Shown: positions 53,485-61,868 of the stretch, one piece after another
Layout of the letters: every line of letters starts with the position of its first letter
Numbering within the stretch: position 1 is the stretch's first letter
Assembly: GCF_014190805.1 (NCBI RefSeq)
Contig: NZ_JACHVQ010000001.1
Span: 806,001 to 870,000, forward strand
Direction of reading: 5' to 3'
DNA: 64,000 bases
Source: Flexivirga oryzae
GTDB taxonomy: Bacteria > Actinomycetota > Actinomycetes > Actinomycetales > Dermatophilaceae
Notes under the pieces: generated by a model
Database searches by the model: none
Seen by the model: the letters and a program-made list of their open reading frames with translations, nothing else
What the model was told of the DNA's origin: nothing
Translations under genes and position numbers: made by a program

Positions 53485-55569
53485 ATGCCCAAGGACGGCA
53501 AGAAGGCGCGCTGGACGCGCGCCCAGAAACTCGAGGCCAAGCGATCCGGTGCGCGCACCCAGCGCGACGAGACGGGCCGCGGCCCACGGCGCGACCGCGC
53601 CGCGAACCCGCGCAGTGACCGGCGTGACGGCGGGCGCGGCGGCGAACGCCGCTACGACGACCGGAGGGGCGATCGTCGGTATGACGACCGCCCGGACCGG
53701 GGTCAGGACGCTCGCCGGGGTGACCGCCGGTACGGCGACGACGACCGCCGCAACGAGCGGAGCTTCGGCGAGCGGCGTGGCGGCGAACGCCGGTACGACA
53801 ACGACGGTCGTGGTGACCGCCGGTATGACGACCGCCGGGGTGAGCGCCGCTACGGCGACCGCGGCCCGCGGCGCGACACCGACGACAACGGACGTGGCCG
53901 CCGCGACTTCGGCCGTGGCGACCGGCGCGACGACCGGCGCGATGGCTTCCGGCGCGACGACCGGCGGGACGACCGGCGGGACGGCGACGACCGCCGCAGC
54001 AGCTTCCGGGACGACCGGCGGGGCGAGCGGTTCGACCGTGGCGGGGACCGTCCCGCCCGGCGCAGCAGCTACCGGGACGACCGGCGCCCGTCATACCGTG
54101 ACGACCGCCGGGAGCGCCCGGCCCGCCGTGACTTCGACCGCCCCCGCCGGGACGACCGTGAGCCCGCGACTGCCGTGACAGCGACCCGCGAGCAGGGTCC
54201 CGTCGAGCCGATCTCGTTGGAGGGCAACGGTTTCGCCGCACTGGGTCTGCCCGAGGTCCTGGTCGAGCGCCTGGCGCGCGACGGCATCACGGCGCCGTTC
54301 CCGATCCAGGAGGCGACGATCCCCGACGCGCTGGAGGGCCGTGACGTGCTCGGGCGCGGGCGCACCGGCTCCGGCAAGACGCTGTCGTTCGGGCTGCCGC
54401 TGCTGACGCGTCTGGCCAAGGGCGGAAAGGCCCGTTCGGGTCAGCCGCGCGCGGTCGTGCTGGTGCCGACGCGGGAGCTGGCGATGCAGGTCAGCGACGC
54501 ATTGCAGCCGCTGGTGCACGTCATCGGCCTGCGCCACAAGCTGGTCGCCGGAGGTATGCCGTACGAGCCGCAACTGTCCGCGCTGGAGCGCGGGGTCGAC
54601 GTGCTCATCGCGACCCCCGGCCGGCTGATCGACCTGATGGAGCGCGGTGCCGCCGACCTGTCCCGCGTGGAGATCGCGGTGCTCGACGAGGCCGACCACA
54701 TGGCCGAGATGGGCTTCCTGGAGGCGATCGAGCAGATCCTCGACCAGGTCCCGACCGACGGGCAGCGGTTGCTGTTCTCCGCGACCCTGGACCGGGGGAT
54801 CGACACCGTCGTCGAGCGCTACCTCACCGATCCGGTGGAGCATGCGACCGACGACGGCACTGCGTCGATCAGCACGATGGACCACCACGCGCTGCTCATC
54901 GAGCCACGCCACAAGAAGACCGTGACCGCGGAGGTCGCCAACCGGTCGGGCCGGACCGTCGTGTTCGTGCGCACCAAGCTGGGCGCCGACCGTGTCGCCG
55001 GTGAGCTGCGCGACCAGGGCGTGCTCGCCGCGTCGCTGCACGGCGGCCTGAGCCAGGGGCAGCGCAACAAGGTGCTGGCGGCGTTCAAGAACGGCGTCGT
55101 CCCGGTCCTGGTCGCCACGGACGTGGCGGCGCGCGGCATACACGTCGACGACGTCGGTGTGGTGCTGCAGGTCGACCCGCCGGCCGACCACAAGGACTAC
55201 CTGCACCGGGCGGGACGCACCGCCCGGGCCGGTGAGAAGGGCACGGTCGTCACGCTGGCGCTGCCGCACCAGCGACGCACGATGCAGCGTCTGCTGGACG
55301 AGGCGGGCGTGGACACCACGCTGCAGAATGCTCGTCCGGGCGACGACGTCATCCGCGCCGCCGGCGGCAGCCGTCCGGACGGTGCACCCATCTCCGAGCA
55401 GGACCTGCAGCGGCTGATCAGCCCGCCGCGAGCGAACCGCGGCGGCCGGTCGTACGGCGATCGCGGTGGACGGCAGGGCGGCCGAGGACGCTACGGCGAC
55501 CGTGGCCGGCGTGAGGGTGGCTACCGCGGCGGTCGGGACCGCTTCAGCAGGGGTCACTCCGCCCGCTGA
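53485..55569 (+). CDS. DEAD-box RNA helicase with Arg/Asp-rich N-terminal tail
   Basis: 694 aa. Residues 1-230 are low complexity, dominated by R, D, G and Y (RRYDDRRGDRR, RDDRRD repeats) and surely disordered. The helicase core follows: Q motif around FAALGLPEVLVERLARDGITAPFPIQ, motif I GRTGSGKT, Ia VPTRELA, II DEAD, III SAT, V ATDVAARGIHVDD, VI HRAGRTARAGEKG. The C-terminus is RGG-like (GGRSYGDRGGRQGGRGRYGDRG). It unwinds RNA structures, probably in ribosome assembly or mRNA decay. Such tails are usually C-terminal; here the larger one is N-terminal. Confidence 0.93.
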   Translation: MPKDGKKARWTRAQKLEAKRSGARTQRDETGRGPRRDRAANPRSDRRDGGRGGERRYDDRRGDRRYDDRPDRGQDARRGDRRYGDDDRRNERSFGERRGGERRYDNDGRGDRRYDDRRGERRYGDRGPRRDTDDNGRGRRDFGRGDRRDDRRDGFRRDDRRDDRRDGDDRRSSFRDDRRGERFDRGGDRPARRSSYRDDRRPSYRDDRRERPARRDFDRPRRDDREPATAVTATREQGPVEPISLEGNGFAALGLPEVLVERLARDGITAPFPIQEATIPDALEGRDVLGRGRTGSGKTLSFGLPLLTRLAKGGKARSGQPRAVVLVPTRELAMQVSDALQPLVHVIGLRHKLVAGGMPYEPQLSALERGVDVLIATPGRLIDLMERGAADLSRVEIAVLDEADHMAEMGFLEAIEQILDQVPTDGQRLLFSATLDRGIDTVVERYLTDPVEHATDDGTASISTMDHHALLIEPRHKKTVTAEVANRSGRTVVFVRTKLGADRVAGELRDQGVLAASLHGGLSQGQRNKVLAAFKNGVVPVLVATDVAARGIHVDDVGVVLQVDPPADHKDYLHRAGRTARAGEKGTVVTLALPHQRRTMQRLLDEAGVDTTLQNARPGDDVIRAAGGSRPDGAPISEQDLQRLISPPRANRGGRSYGDRGGRQGGRGRYGDRGRREGGYRGGRDRFSRGHSAR

Positions 55570-55615
55570 ACGATCCTTCGGGCACGAGGTCGGGTCGGTC
55601 ACCCATAATGGCGTG

Positions 55616-56185
55616 GTGACCGACCTGACCGGACGACTCCTCGTCGCAGTGCCTCGGATCGACGCCGAGGTCCCGGAAGGCGACGTCTTCGACCGTAGTG
55701 TCGTCCTGCTGCTGCACCACGACGAGGAGGGCGCGCACGGGCTGATCCTGAACCGGCCGCTCAACGCCGAGGTCGACTCGGTGCTGCCCGGCTGGCAGGA
55801 GCACGTCACGACGCCCGACTGTGTTTTCCAGGGCGGGCCGGTCTCGCTCGATACGGCACTCGCGCTCGCGTCGTCGACAGGGGACGAGGACGAGTCACTC
55901 GGCATACGAAGCCTTTTCGGGGAGATGTGCCTCGTCGACCTGGACGCCCCGCCGCCCATCGTGGCGCCGGTAGTCACGGCGTTGCGGATCTACGCGGGGT
56001 ATGCCGGTTGGGCCGCCGGACAGCTCGAAGGCGAGATCGAGGCGGGGATGTGGTTCGTCGTGGACGCGCTGACGACGGACGCGTTCAGCGGCGATCCGGG
56101 CGAGCTGTGGGCGCGGGTCCTGCGGCGGCAGCGCAACCCCATGGCGTTCGTCGCCAGCTTCCCGGCCGATCCCGACCTCAACTGA
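55616..56185 (+). CDS. YqgE/AlgH family protein (DUF179)
   Basis: 189 aa from GTG 55616 (MTDLTGRLLVAVPRIDAEVPEGDVFDRSVVLLLHHDEEGAHGLILNRPL); the GTG one codon earlier is possible. It contains the family signatures GLILNRPLN, VFQGGPV and YAGYAGWAAGQLEGEIEAGMW. Its function is undefined despite wide conservation. A CATAAT hexamer (55604-55609) ends 6 nt before the start, which argues for a leaderless transcript. Confidence 0.92.
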   Translation: MTDLTGRLLVAVPRIDAEVPEGDVFDRSVVLLLHHDEEGAHGLILNRPLNAEVDSVLPGWQEHVTTPDCVFQGGPVSLDTALALASSTGDEDESLGIRSLFGEMCLVDLDAPPPIVAPVVTALRIYAGYAGWAAGQLEGEIEAGMWFVVDALTTDAFSGDPGELWARVLRRQRNPMAFVASFPADPDLN

Positions 56186-56205
56186 CGAAACTACAATGGG
56201 GCGAC

Positions 56206-56520
56206 ATGAGCACTCTTGACGAACCGGACCGGTTGTCCTCCCCGGAGAGCGCGCCGAGCACTCCGCGCACCACGACGGCGACCCTGGAGCGCACCGACGC
56301 CCAGGAGCAACTGCAGGAGCCGGGAGATCACGAGCGCTTCGCGCACTACGTGCGCAAGGAGAAGATCATGGAGAGCGCGCTGTCCGGCGAGCCGGTCACC
56401 GCACTCTGCGGCAAGGTGTGGGTGCCCGGGCGTGACCCGCAGAAGTTCCCGGTCTGCCCCACCTGCAAGGAGATCTACGACGGATTGCGCGCGCCGCAGG
56501 ACGGCGGCGACGACAAGTAG
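56206..56520 (+). CDS. DUF3039 family protein with zinc-ribbon-like cysteines
   Basis: 104 aa. A polar N-terminus (about 40 residues) is followed by the conserved DUF3039 core HERFAHYVRKEKIMESALSGEPVTALCGKVWVPGRDPQKFPVCPTCKEIYDGL. Its Cys residues (LCGK, VCPTCK) could bind metal. It is restricted to actinobacteria as far as I recall. TACAAT (56192-56197) ends 8 bases before the ATG, suggesting leaderless expression from its own promoter. An SF2 helicase follows, past the second nested repeat. Confidence 0.9.
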   Translation: MSTLDEPDRLSSPESAPSTPRTTTATLERTDAQEQLQEPGDHERFAHYVRKEKIMESALSGEPVTALCGKVWVPGRDPQKFPVCPTCKEIYDGLRAPQDGGDDK

Positions 56521-56540
56521 CTCACCGGTCGGCACTCCAT

Positions 56541-56636
56541 CACCGACAGGCCCAGAAAACCACTGACAGGCTCAGTAATTCGCGTGTTTCGGCGCCGAAT
56601 GACTGGGCCTGTCGGTCGTTGGTGAGCCTCTCGGTG
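56541..56636. repeat. Nested inverted-repeat element, copy B
   Basis: The left arms CACCGACAGGCCCAG (56541-56555) and CACTGACAGGCTCAG (56561-56575) are direct repeats 20 bp apart. The right arms CTGGGCCTGTCGGT (56603-56616) and TGAGCCTCTCGGTG (56623-56636) are their inverted counterparts. The apex is the palindrome TTCGGCGCCGAA (56588-56599). Left-arm order and spacing and the CTCAG-AATTC stretch match copy A at 14302-14407; the right arms are in swapped order. It lies between DUF3039 and the helicase, which point the same way. Confidence 0.85.
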
Positions 56637-56703
56637 GTGGGGTGCGGGAAGGTGTGCCCCCGGTCCGGGGAGTGTCCGACGTGGAGGTTAGCCTTGTCGG
56701 CCT

Positions 56704-58458
56704 ATGAGCACCTCCGCCGCTTCGCACCTGTCACCGGCGTTTCCCGGGAAGGCGGCGTGGGGGACCGCGGGCAAGCTGCGGGCGTGGCAGGCCGCGGCCA
56801 TGGACCGGTACTTCGCCGACCAGCCGCGGGACTTCCTGGCGGTGGCGACACCCGGCGCCGGTAAGACCACCTACGCGTTGCGCCTCGCGACGGAGCTGAT
56901 GCAGCGGGGGATCGTCGAGCAGATCACCATCGTCGCGCCGACCGAGCACCTGAAGACGCAATGGGCGGATGCCGCGGCACGGGTGGGGATCCACATCGAT
57001 CCGCGGTTCACCAACGCCCAGCAGCAGCACGCTGCCGATTTCGACGGCGTCGCCGTCACCTATGCCGGGGTGGCGAGCAGGCCCGCGTTGCACCGGATCC
57101 GCACCGAGCGCAAGAAGACCCTGATCATCCTCGACGAGGTGCACCACGGCGGCGACACCAAGTCCTGGGGCGATGCGATCCGCGAGGCGTTCGAGCCCGC
57201 CACACGACGAATCTGCTTGACCGGCACGCCGTTTCGTTCCGACACCGCCCCGATCCCGTTCGTGCGTTACGAGGAGGGGCCGGACGGGATCCGCCGCTCG
57301 GCCAGCGACTTCACCTACGGCTACGCCGATGCGTTGCGCGACGGGGTGGTGCGACCCGTGCTCTTCATGGCGTATGGCGGAGCGATGCGCTGGCGCACGT
57401 CCGCCGGTGACGAGATCTCCGCGCGGCTCGGGGAGCCGCTGACCAAGGACGCGACGGCTGCGGCCTGGCGGACAGCGCTGGATCCGACGGGTGCCTGGAT
57501 CCCGGCGGTGTTGCGTGCGGCCGACAAGCGGCTGACCGAAGTACGACGTCACGTGCCGGATGCAGGCGGTCTGGTGATCGCATCCAATCAGACTGCGGCG
57601 CGTGCCTACGCGCGGATCCTGCACGAAACCACGGGAGTTCGCCCGACGGTGGTGTTGTCCGACGACTCGGGAGCATCCTCGCGGATCGAGGAGTTCGCCG
57701 ACTCCGAGGACCGGTGGATGGTCGCGGTCCGCATGGTGTCCGAGGGTGTCGACGTGCCACGGCTGGCCGTCGGTGTTTTCGCGACGTCGACCTCGACCCC
57801 GCTCTACTTCGCGCAGGCCGTGGGCCGGTTCGTGCGCGCCCGGAGGCGCGGCGAGACCGCGACGGTCTTCCTGCCCACCGTGCCGATCATCCTGGAGCTG
57901 GCAGCCAGCATGGAGAAGGAGCGCAATCATGCGCTCGATCGCCCTGACACTGCTGAGGATTCGATCTGGTCCGAGGAGGAGGGGCTGCTCGAGGAGGCCA
58001 ACCGCGAGGAGAAGGCCTCCGGTGAGCTGGAGGGCAAGTTCGAGGCGCTGGAGTCCGAGGCGGAGTTCGACCACGTGCTCTTCGACGCCCAGCAGTTCGG
58101 CCTGGGCGCCGTCGTCGGCAGCGACGAGGAGGAGGAATACCTCGGGTTGCCAGGGCTCTTGGAGCCGGAGCAGGTCACCAGTCTGTTGCGTCAGCGACAG
58201 GACAAGCAGCTGCGCACCGGGCGCAGACGGCCCAAGGACGACCAGCCGGTTGCGGCACACCGCGCGCTGGCCGCACAGCGCAAGGAACTGAACTCGCTGG
58301 TGGCGGCATACTCCACGAAGTCCGGCAAGCCGCACGCGCACGTGCACCACGAGCTGCGGGTCAAGTGCGGGGGGCCGGCGCTGGACCGTGCTTCGTCGGA
58401 GGAGGTCACCGAGCGGATCACCATGATCCGCAACTGGTTCGTGGGTCGTAAGCGGTAG
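56704..58458 (+). CDS. SF2 DEAD/DEAH-type helicase
   Basis: 584 aa. The N-terminal helicase domain has LRAWQAAAMDRYF, motif I ATPGAGKTTYALRLA (about 50-64), motif II ILDEVHHGGD and motif III LTGTPFRSD. The C-terminal domain has VASNQTAARAYARIL, MVSEGVDVPRLAVGVFAT and QAVGRFVRARR. The last 180 residues are acidic, then basic, without a known domain. It resembles XPB/RapA-like or restriction-type SF2 translocases, but no nuclease or methylase partner is present. Adjacency to DUF3039 is common in actinobacteria from memory. DNA or RNA as substrate is unknown. Confidence 0.88.
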   Translation: MSTSAASHLSPAFPGKAAWGTAGKLRAWQAAAMDRYFADQPRDFLAVATPGAGKTTYALRLATELMQRGIVEQITIVAPTEHLKTQWADAAARVGIHIDPRFTNAQQQHAADFDGVAVTYAGVASRPALHRIRTERKKTLIILDEVHHGGDTKSWGDAIREAFEPATRRICLTGTPFRSDTAPIPFVRYEEGPDGIRRSASDFTYGYADALRDGVVRPVLFMAYGGAMRWRTSAGDEISARLGEPLTKDATAAAWRTALDPTGAWIPAVLRAADKRLTEVRRHVPDAGGLVIASNQTAARAYARILHETTGVRPTVVLSDDSGASSRIEEFADSEDRWMVAVRMVSEGVDVPRLAVGVFATSTSTPLYFAQAVGRFVRARRRGETATVFLPTVPIILELAASMEKERNHALDRPDTAEDSIWSEEEGLLEEANREEKASGELEGKFEALESEAEFDHVLFDAQQFGLGAVVGSDEEEEYLGLPGLLEPEQVTSLLRQRQDKQLRTGRRRPKDDQPVAAHRALAAQRKELNSLVAAYSTKSGKPHAHVHHELRVKCGGPALDRASSEEVTERITMIRNWFVGRKR

Positions 58459-58459
58459 C

Positions 58460-58933
58460 TCAGCGACTCCCGGCTTCCTGCACCAGCGGCAGCGTGCGGT
58501 GAGCGACCAGCTCGGCGAGGGCGATCGTGGTCGAGGCGTGGACGACGAGCCCGGTCCCGACGATCTGGTCGATGACCCGCTGGAGGTCGGCGTTGTTGCG
58601 TCCGACGATCCGCGCGAGCAGGTCACCGCTGCCGGTGATGGTGTGCACTTCCAGCACTTCGGGGATGCCCTCGAGGTGGTCGACGACCGCCTGGCGGCCC
58701 TTGCGCTGCTGGATCTGCAGTGTGCAGAAGGCCATCACCGGGTAGCCGAGTGCCGCGGGGGAGACGGTGGGCGCGAGCGAGGAGATGACGCCGCGCTCGA
58801 TGAGGCGGTCCAGCCGTGCCTGGACCGTGCCGCGCGCGACCGCCAACTCTCGCGAAGCGCCGAGCACCCCGATCTGTGGCTTCTCGGTGAGCAGAGCGAT
58901 GAGGCGTGCATCGAGGTGGTCGATCTTCGGCAT
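58460..58933 (-). CDS. Lrp/AsnC-family regulator
   Basis: 157 aa. The HTH is at about 1-60 (MPKIDHLDARLIALLTEKPQIGVLGASRELAVARGTVQARLDRLIERGVI), and a RAM/AsnC ligand domain follows (AFCTLQIQQRKGRQAVVDHLEGIPEVLEVHTITGSGDLLARIVGRNNADL). It is likely an amino-acid-sensing regulator. In actinobacteria an Lrp gene often sits near hppD, and here hppD lies 1.6 kb away beyond an inserted TetR/SDR pair. Its stop is 1 nt from the helicase stop. Confidence 0.9.
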   Translation of the reverse strand: MPKIDHLDARLIALLTEKPQIGVLGASRELAVARGTVQARLDRLIERGVISSLAPTVSPAALGYPVMAFCTLQIQQRKGRQAVVDHLEGIPEVLEVHTITGSGDLLARIVGRNNADLQRVIDQIVGTGLVVHASTTIALAELVAHRTLPLVQEAGSR

Positions 58934-58970
58934 ACCTCCGAACGTAGCGAAGCGGGCGTCCGGTCGTCGG

Positions 58971-59531
58971 TCAGTGCGGCGCGAGTCCGGCCAGGAAGAT
59001 CTCCAGCCAGCGGTTGCGCACCTGCTCGGGTTGATCGACCGGGGCGGTCACCATGAGCAGCTGGAAGTCGGCCGCTTCGACCTCCGGCGCCAGCACCCCG
59101 GCGTCGATGCAGGACTGCAGGATCGGGGTGAGGCTGCGTCCCGCCCGCTGCTCCGCGGCCGAGTAGTCCGGGTCCACGAACGCGGCGGCGGCAACCTTGA
59201 CGGCGTGGTTGCGCGCCGCGTCATCGAGGATCCGGTGCGCCAGCGCGCGCAACTCGTCGCCGGGCGGGGCACCGTCGGCGACCCTGGCCGCCGTCTGCTC
59301 GACGTCGACGACGAGCTGCTCGAGGTGCTCCTCGACGACGGCGTTGACCAGGTCGACCTTCGCCGGGAAGTTGCGGTAGAGCGTGCCCACCGCCACACCG
59401 GCGGCGTCGGCGATCGCGGACATGCTGACGGTCGGCCCGTGCTCGATGATCTGCTCGCGGGCCGCATGCATGATGCGGGCCCGGTTGCGCACGGCATCGC
59501 TGCGCTGCTGACGGGGTGAAGGACTTGCCAC
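58971..59531 (-). CDS. TetR-family regulator of the divergent SDR gene
   Basis: 186 aa from GTG 59531. The HTH is at about residues 15-60 (RARIMHAAREQIIEHGPTVSMSAIADAAGVAVGTLYRNFPAKVDLVNAVV). The C-terminal domain belongs to the TetR_C_SBD-like type by general pattern only. It is divergent from the SDR gene, with two palindromic operators in the 82-bp spacer. It very probably represses the SDR gene and itself. Confidence 0.88.
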   Translation of the reverse strand: MASPSPRQQRSDAVRNRARIMHAAREQIIEHGPTVSMSAIADAAGVAVGTLYRNFPAKVDLVNAVVEEHLEQLVVDVEQTAARVADGAPPGDELRALAHRILDDAARNHAVKVAAAAFVDPDYSAAEQRAGRSLTPILQSCIDAGVLAPEVEAADFQLLMVTAPVDQPEQVRNRWLEIFLAGLAPH

Positions 59532-59535
59532 AAGA

Positions 59536-59574
59536 TGAACTATAGTTCACAATCAAAAGGTGAACGATAGTTCC
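59536..59574. promoter_or_regulatory. Twin palindromic operators between tetR and the SDR gene
   Basis: TGAACTATAGTTCA (59536-59549, perfect) and TGAACGATAGTTCC (59561-59574, near-perfect) have centres 25 bp apart. The first lies against the tetR GTG. Repeated GAAC-N4-GTTC cores are typical of TetR-family sites. Confidence 0.85.
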
Positions 59575-59613
59575 GGATCACTGCCGGGCCACCCATCGCA
59601 GACGAGGATCACC

Positions 59614-60471
59614 ATGTCAGACGCAACCACTCGCCGTACCGCGCTCGTCACGGGCGCTTCCTCCGGGATCGGCATGGCCACCGCTCGCAAGCTCGCCGAC
59701 CTCGGGTTTGTGGTGTATGCCGCCGCTCGCCGGGTCGAGCGGATGAAAGAGCTGGAAGCGCAGGGAATTCGGCCCATCGCGATGGATGTCACTGACGACG
59801 CCTCGGCTGCCGCAGGCGTGGATCGGATCATCGCGGACACCGGCCGCATCGATGTCCTGGTCAACAACGCCGGCTACGGGTCGTACGGCGCGATCGAGGA
59901 CGTGCCGCCGGAGGAGGCCCGCCGGCAGTTCGACGTCAACATCTTCGGGCTGGCCCGGCTGACGCAACTCGTGACCCCGCACATGCGGGAGCAGGGTGAC
60001 GGCTACATCGTCAACGTGTCGTCGATGGGCGGGAAGCTCTACATGCCGCTCGGCGGCTGGTATCACGCCACGAAGTTCGCGGTCGAGGGGTTGAGTGACT
60101 CGTTGCGGCTGGAGCTCGCACCGTTCGGCATCAAGGTGGTCATCATCGAGCCGGGAGCGATCGAGACCGAGTGGGGAGGGATCGCCGCCGACGCGTTGCT
60201 GGAGCGCTCCGGGAGCGGTGCGTATGCCGACTCGGCCCGCCGCGTCGCGAAGGCCCTCACCTCCGAAGCCAGTGGGCCGTTCCGCGGGTCGAGCCCCGAG
60301 GTGGTGGCGAACGCAATCGGTCGGGCCGTCCGCGCGAAGCATCCGCGCTCGCGCTACGCGATCGGTGCGGGTGCGAAGCCCGCGACATACGCCCGGCGGC
60401 TGTTGCCGGACCCGGTGTACGACCGGGGTGTGCGGTTCCTGGTGAGTGCGGCCGGGCGCCGCCGCGACTGA
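59614..60471 (+). CDS. Short-chain dehydrogenase/reductase
   Basis: 285 aa from ATG 59614, with GACGAGGA upstream. It is a classical SDR: cofactor motif TGASSGIG (about 12-19), NNAGYG (about 85-90), catalytic Ser in NVSSMGG and YHATK (Tyr-x3-Lys). The basic residue pattern after the second strand (AARRVERM) favours NADP(H). The substrate is unknown. Controlled by the divergent TetR. Confidence 0.9.
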   Translation: MSDATTRRTALVTGASSGIGMATARKLADLGFVVYAAARRVERMKELEAQGIRPIAMDVTDDASAAAGVDRIIADTGRIDVLVNNAGYGSYGAIEDVPPEEARRQFDVNIFGLARLTQLVTPHMREQGDGYIVNVSSMGGKLYMPLGGWYHATKFAVEGLSDSLRLELAPFGIKVVIIEPGAIETEWGGIAADALLERSGSGAYADSARRVAKALTSEASGPFRGSSPEVVANAIGRAVRAKHPRSRYAIGAGAKPATYARRLLPDPVYDRGVRFLVSAAGRRRD

Positions 60472-60580
60472 CTGGACAATCTGACCACAATTTCCAAGGG
60501 GTATCCGTGCATATTGCGCATGATGATCACCGTCACGCATGCCGATTGCGCGATCGTGTGATGCGCCGCACAGTGGACGC

Positions 60581-61786
60581 ATGACAACGACTGTGAACCT
60601 CACGCCGGACGAACTCGCTGCAGGTCAGGACCTGGAGCAGTTGAAGCAGTTGGTCGGCCTGGTCGACTACGACGCCGACAAGGACCCCTTCCCGGTCACC
60701 GGGTGGGACGCGATCGTGTTCGTGTCGGGGAACGCGACGCAGTCCGCCCTCTACTACCAGACCGTGTGGGGCATGCAGCTGATCGCGTACAGCGGCCCGG
60801 AGACGGGTAATCGCGATCACAAGTCGTTCGTGCTGAAGTCGGGCTCGATCCGCTTCGTCATCAACGGTGCCGTGGACCCGGACAGCCCGCTGGTGGAGCA
60901 TCACCGCAAGCACGGCGACGGTGTCGTGGACATCGCGTTGGAGGTGCCGGACGTCGACAAATGCATCGCGCAGGCGCGCAAGGCGGGCGCCACCGTGGCG
61001 CGTGAGCCGGAAGACGTCACCGACGAGCACGGCACGGTGCGCATCGCCGCCATCGCGACCTACGGCGAGACGATCCACACCCTGGTCGACCGGTCGAAGT
61101 ACGACGGCCCCTACCTGCCGGGGTATGTCGAGCAGACCTCCACCTTCGAGCCGCGTGACGGCCAGCCGAAGCGGCTCTTCCAGGCGCTGGACCACATCGT
61201 CGGCAACGTCGAGTTGGGCAGGATGGACGAGTGGGTTGCGTTCTACAACCGCGTCATGGGCTTTGTGAACATGGCGGAGTTCATCGGTGACGACATCGCC
61301 ACCGACTACTCGGCGCTGATGAGCAAGGTGGTGGCCAACGGCAACCACCGGGTGAAGTTCCCGCTGAACGAGCCTGCGGTCGCGAAGAAGAAGTCGCAGA
61401 TCGACGAATACCTGGAGTTCTACCGTGGCGCCGGCGCCCAGCACCTGGCGGTCGCGACCGGTGACATCATCCAGACGGTGGACGCGTTGCGGCGCAACGG
61501 CGTCGAGTTCCTCAACACGCCGGACAGCTACTACGAGGACCCGGAGTTGCGGGCGCGTATCGGCCAGGTGCGGGTGCCGGTGGAGGAGCTGCAGAAGCGC
61601 GGGATCCTGGTGGACCGGGATGAGGACGGTTACCTGCTGCAGATCTTCACCAAGCCGCTGGGTGACCGGCCGACGGTGTTCTTCGAGTTGATCGAGCGGC
61701 ACGGTTCGCTCGGCTTCGGCAAGGGCAACTTCAAGGCACTCTTCGAGGCGATCGAGCGCGAACAGGACAAACGCGGCAACCTCTGA
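60581..61786 (+). CDS. hppD: 4-hydroxyphenylpyruvate dioxygenase
   Basis: 401 aa from ATG 60581. Two vicinal-oxygen-chelate halves are present. The iron ligands are His205 (QALDHIVGN), His288 (AQHLAV) and Glu369 (FFELIERHG). The family signatures SQIDEYLEFYRGAGAQHLA and GDRPTVFFELIERHGSLGFGKGNFKALFEAIE are intact. It converts 4-hydroxyphenylpyruvate to homogentisate in tyrosine catabolism. No other gene of that pathway is in the window. The 109-bp upstream gap contains TGCGCA/GATCG-type partial palindromes that might bind the nearby Lrp protein, but I do not call a site. Confidence 0.96.
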   Translation: MTTTVNLTPDELAAGQDLEQLKQLVGLVDYDADKDPFPVTGWDAIVFVSGNATQSALYYQTVWGMQLIAYSGPETGNRDHKSFVLKSGSIRFVINGAVDPDSPLVEHHRKHGDGVVDIALEVPDVDKCIAQARKAGATVAREPEDVTDEHGTVRIAAIATYGETIHTLVDRSKYDGPYLPGYVEQTSTFEPRDGQPKRLFQALDHIVGNVELGRMDEWVAFYNRVMGFVNMAEFIGDDIATDYSALMSKVVANGNHRVKFPLNEPAVAKKKSQIDEYLEFYRGAGAQHLAVATGDIIQTVDALRRNGVEFLNTPDSYYEDPELRARIGQVRVPVEELQKRGILVDRDEDGYLLQIFTKPLGDRPTVFFELIERHGSLGFGKGNFKALFEAIEREQDKRGNL

Positions 61787-61799
61787 GCCCCCTGATCTC

Positions 61800-61833
61800 A
61801 TCGGCCACGACCAGCGCCCCGGTCGTGGCCGAT
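61800..61833 (+). terminator. Rho-independent terminator after hppD
   Basis: ATCGGCCACGACC (61800-61812) and GGTCGTGGCCGAT (61821-61833) form a perfect 13-bp stem with an 8-base loop, followed by GTGTTTCTC. It begins 13 nt after the hppD stop. Confidence 0.85.
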
Positions 61834-61868
61834 GTGTTTCTCAGGAATGTGAATGACACCATGGTGCG

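Noticed and set aside
53600..54170. Short direct repeats resembling a CRISPR or minisatellite
   Set aside because: They are in-frame repeats coding for the R/D/G-rich helicase head; there are no uniform repeats with unique spacers.
56704..58458. Restriction-modification or phage-defence helicase
   Set aside because: No nuclease, methylase or other defence gene is linked, so the sequence does not support a defence call.
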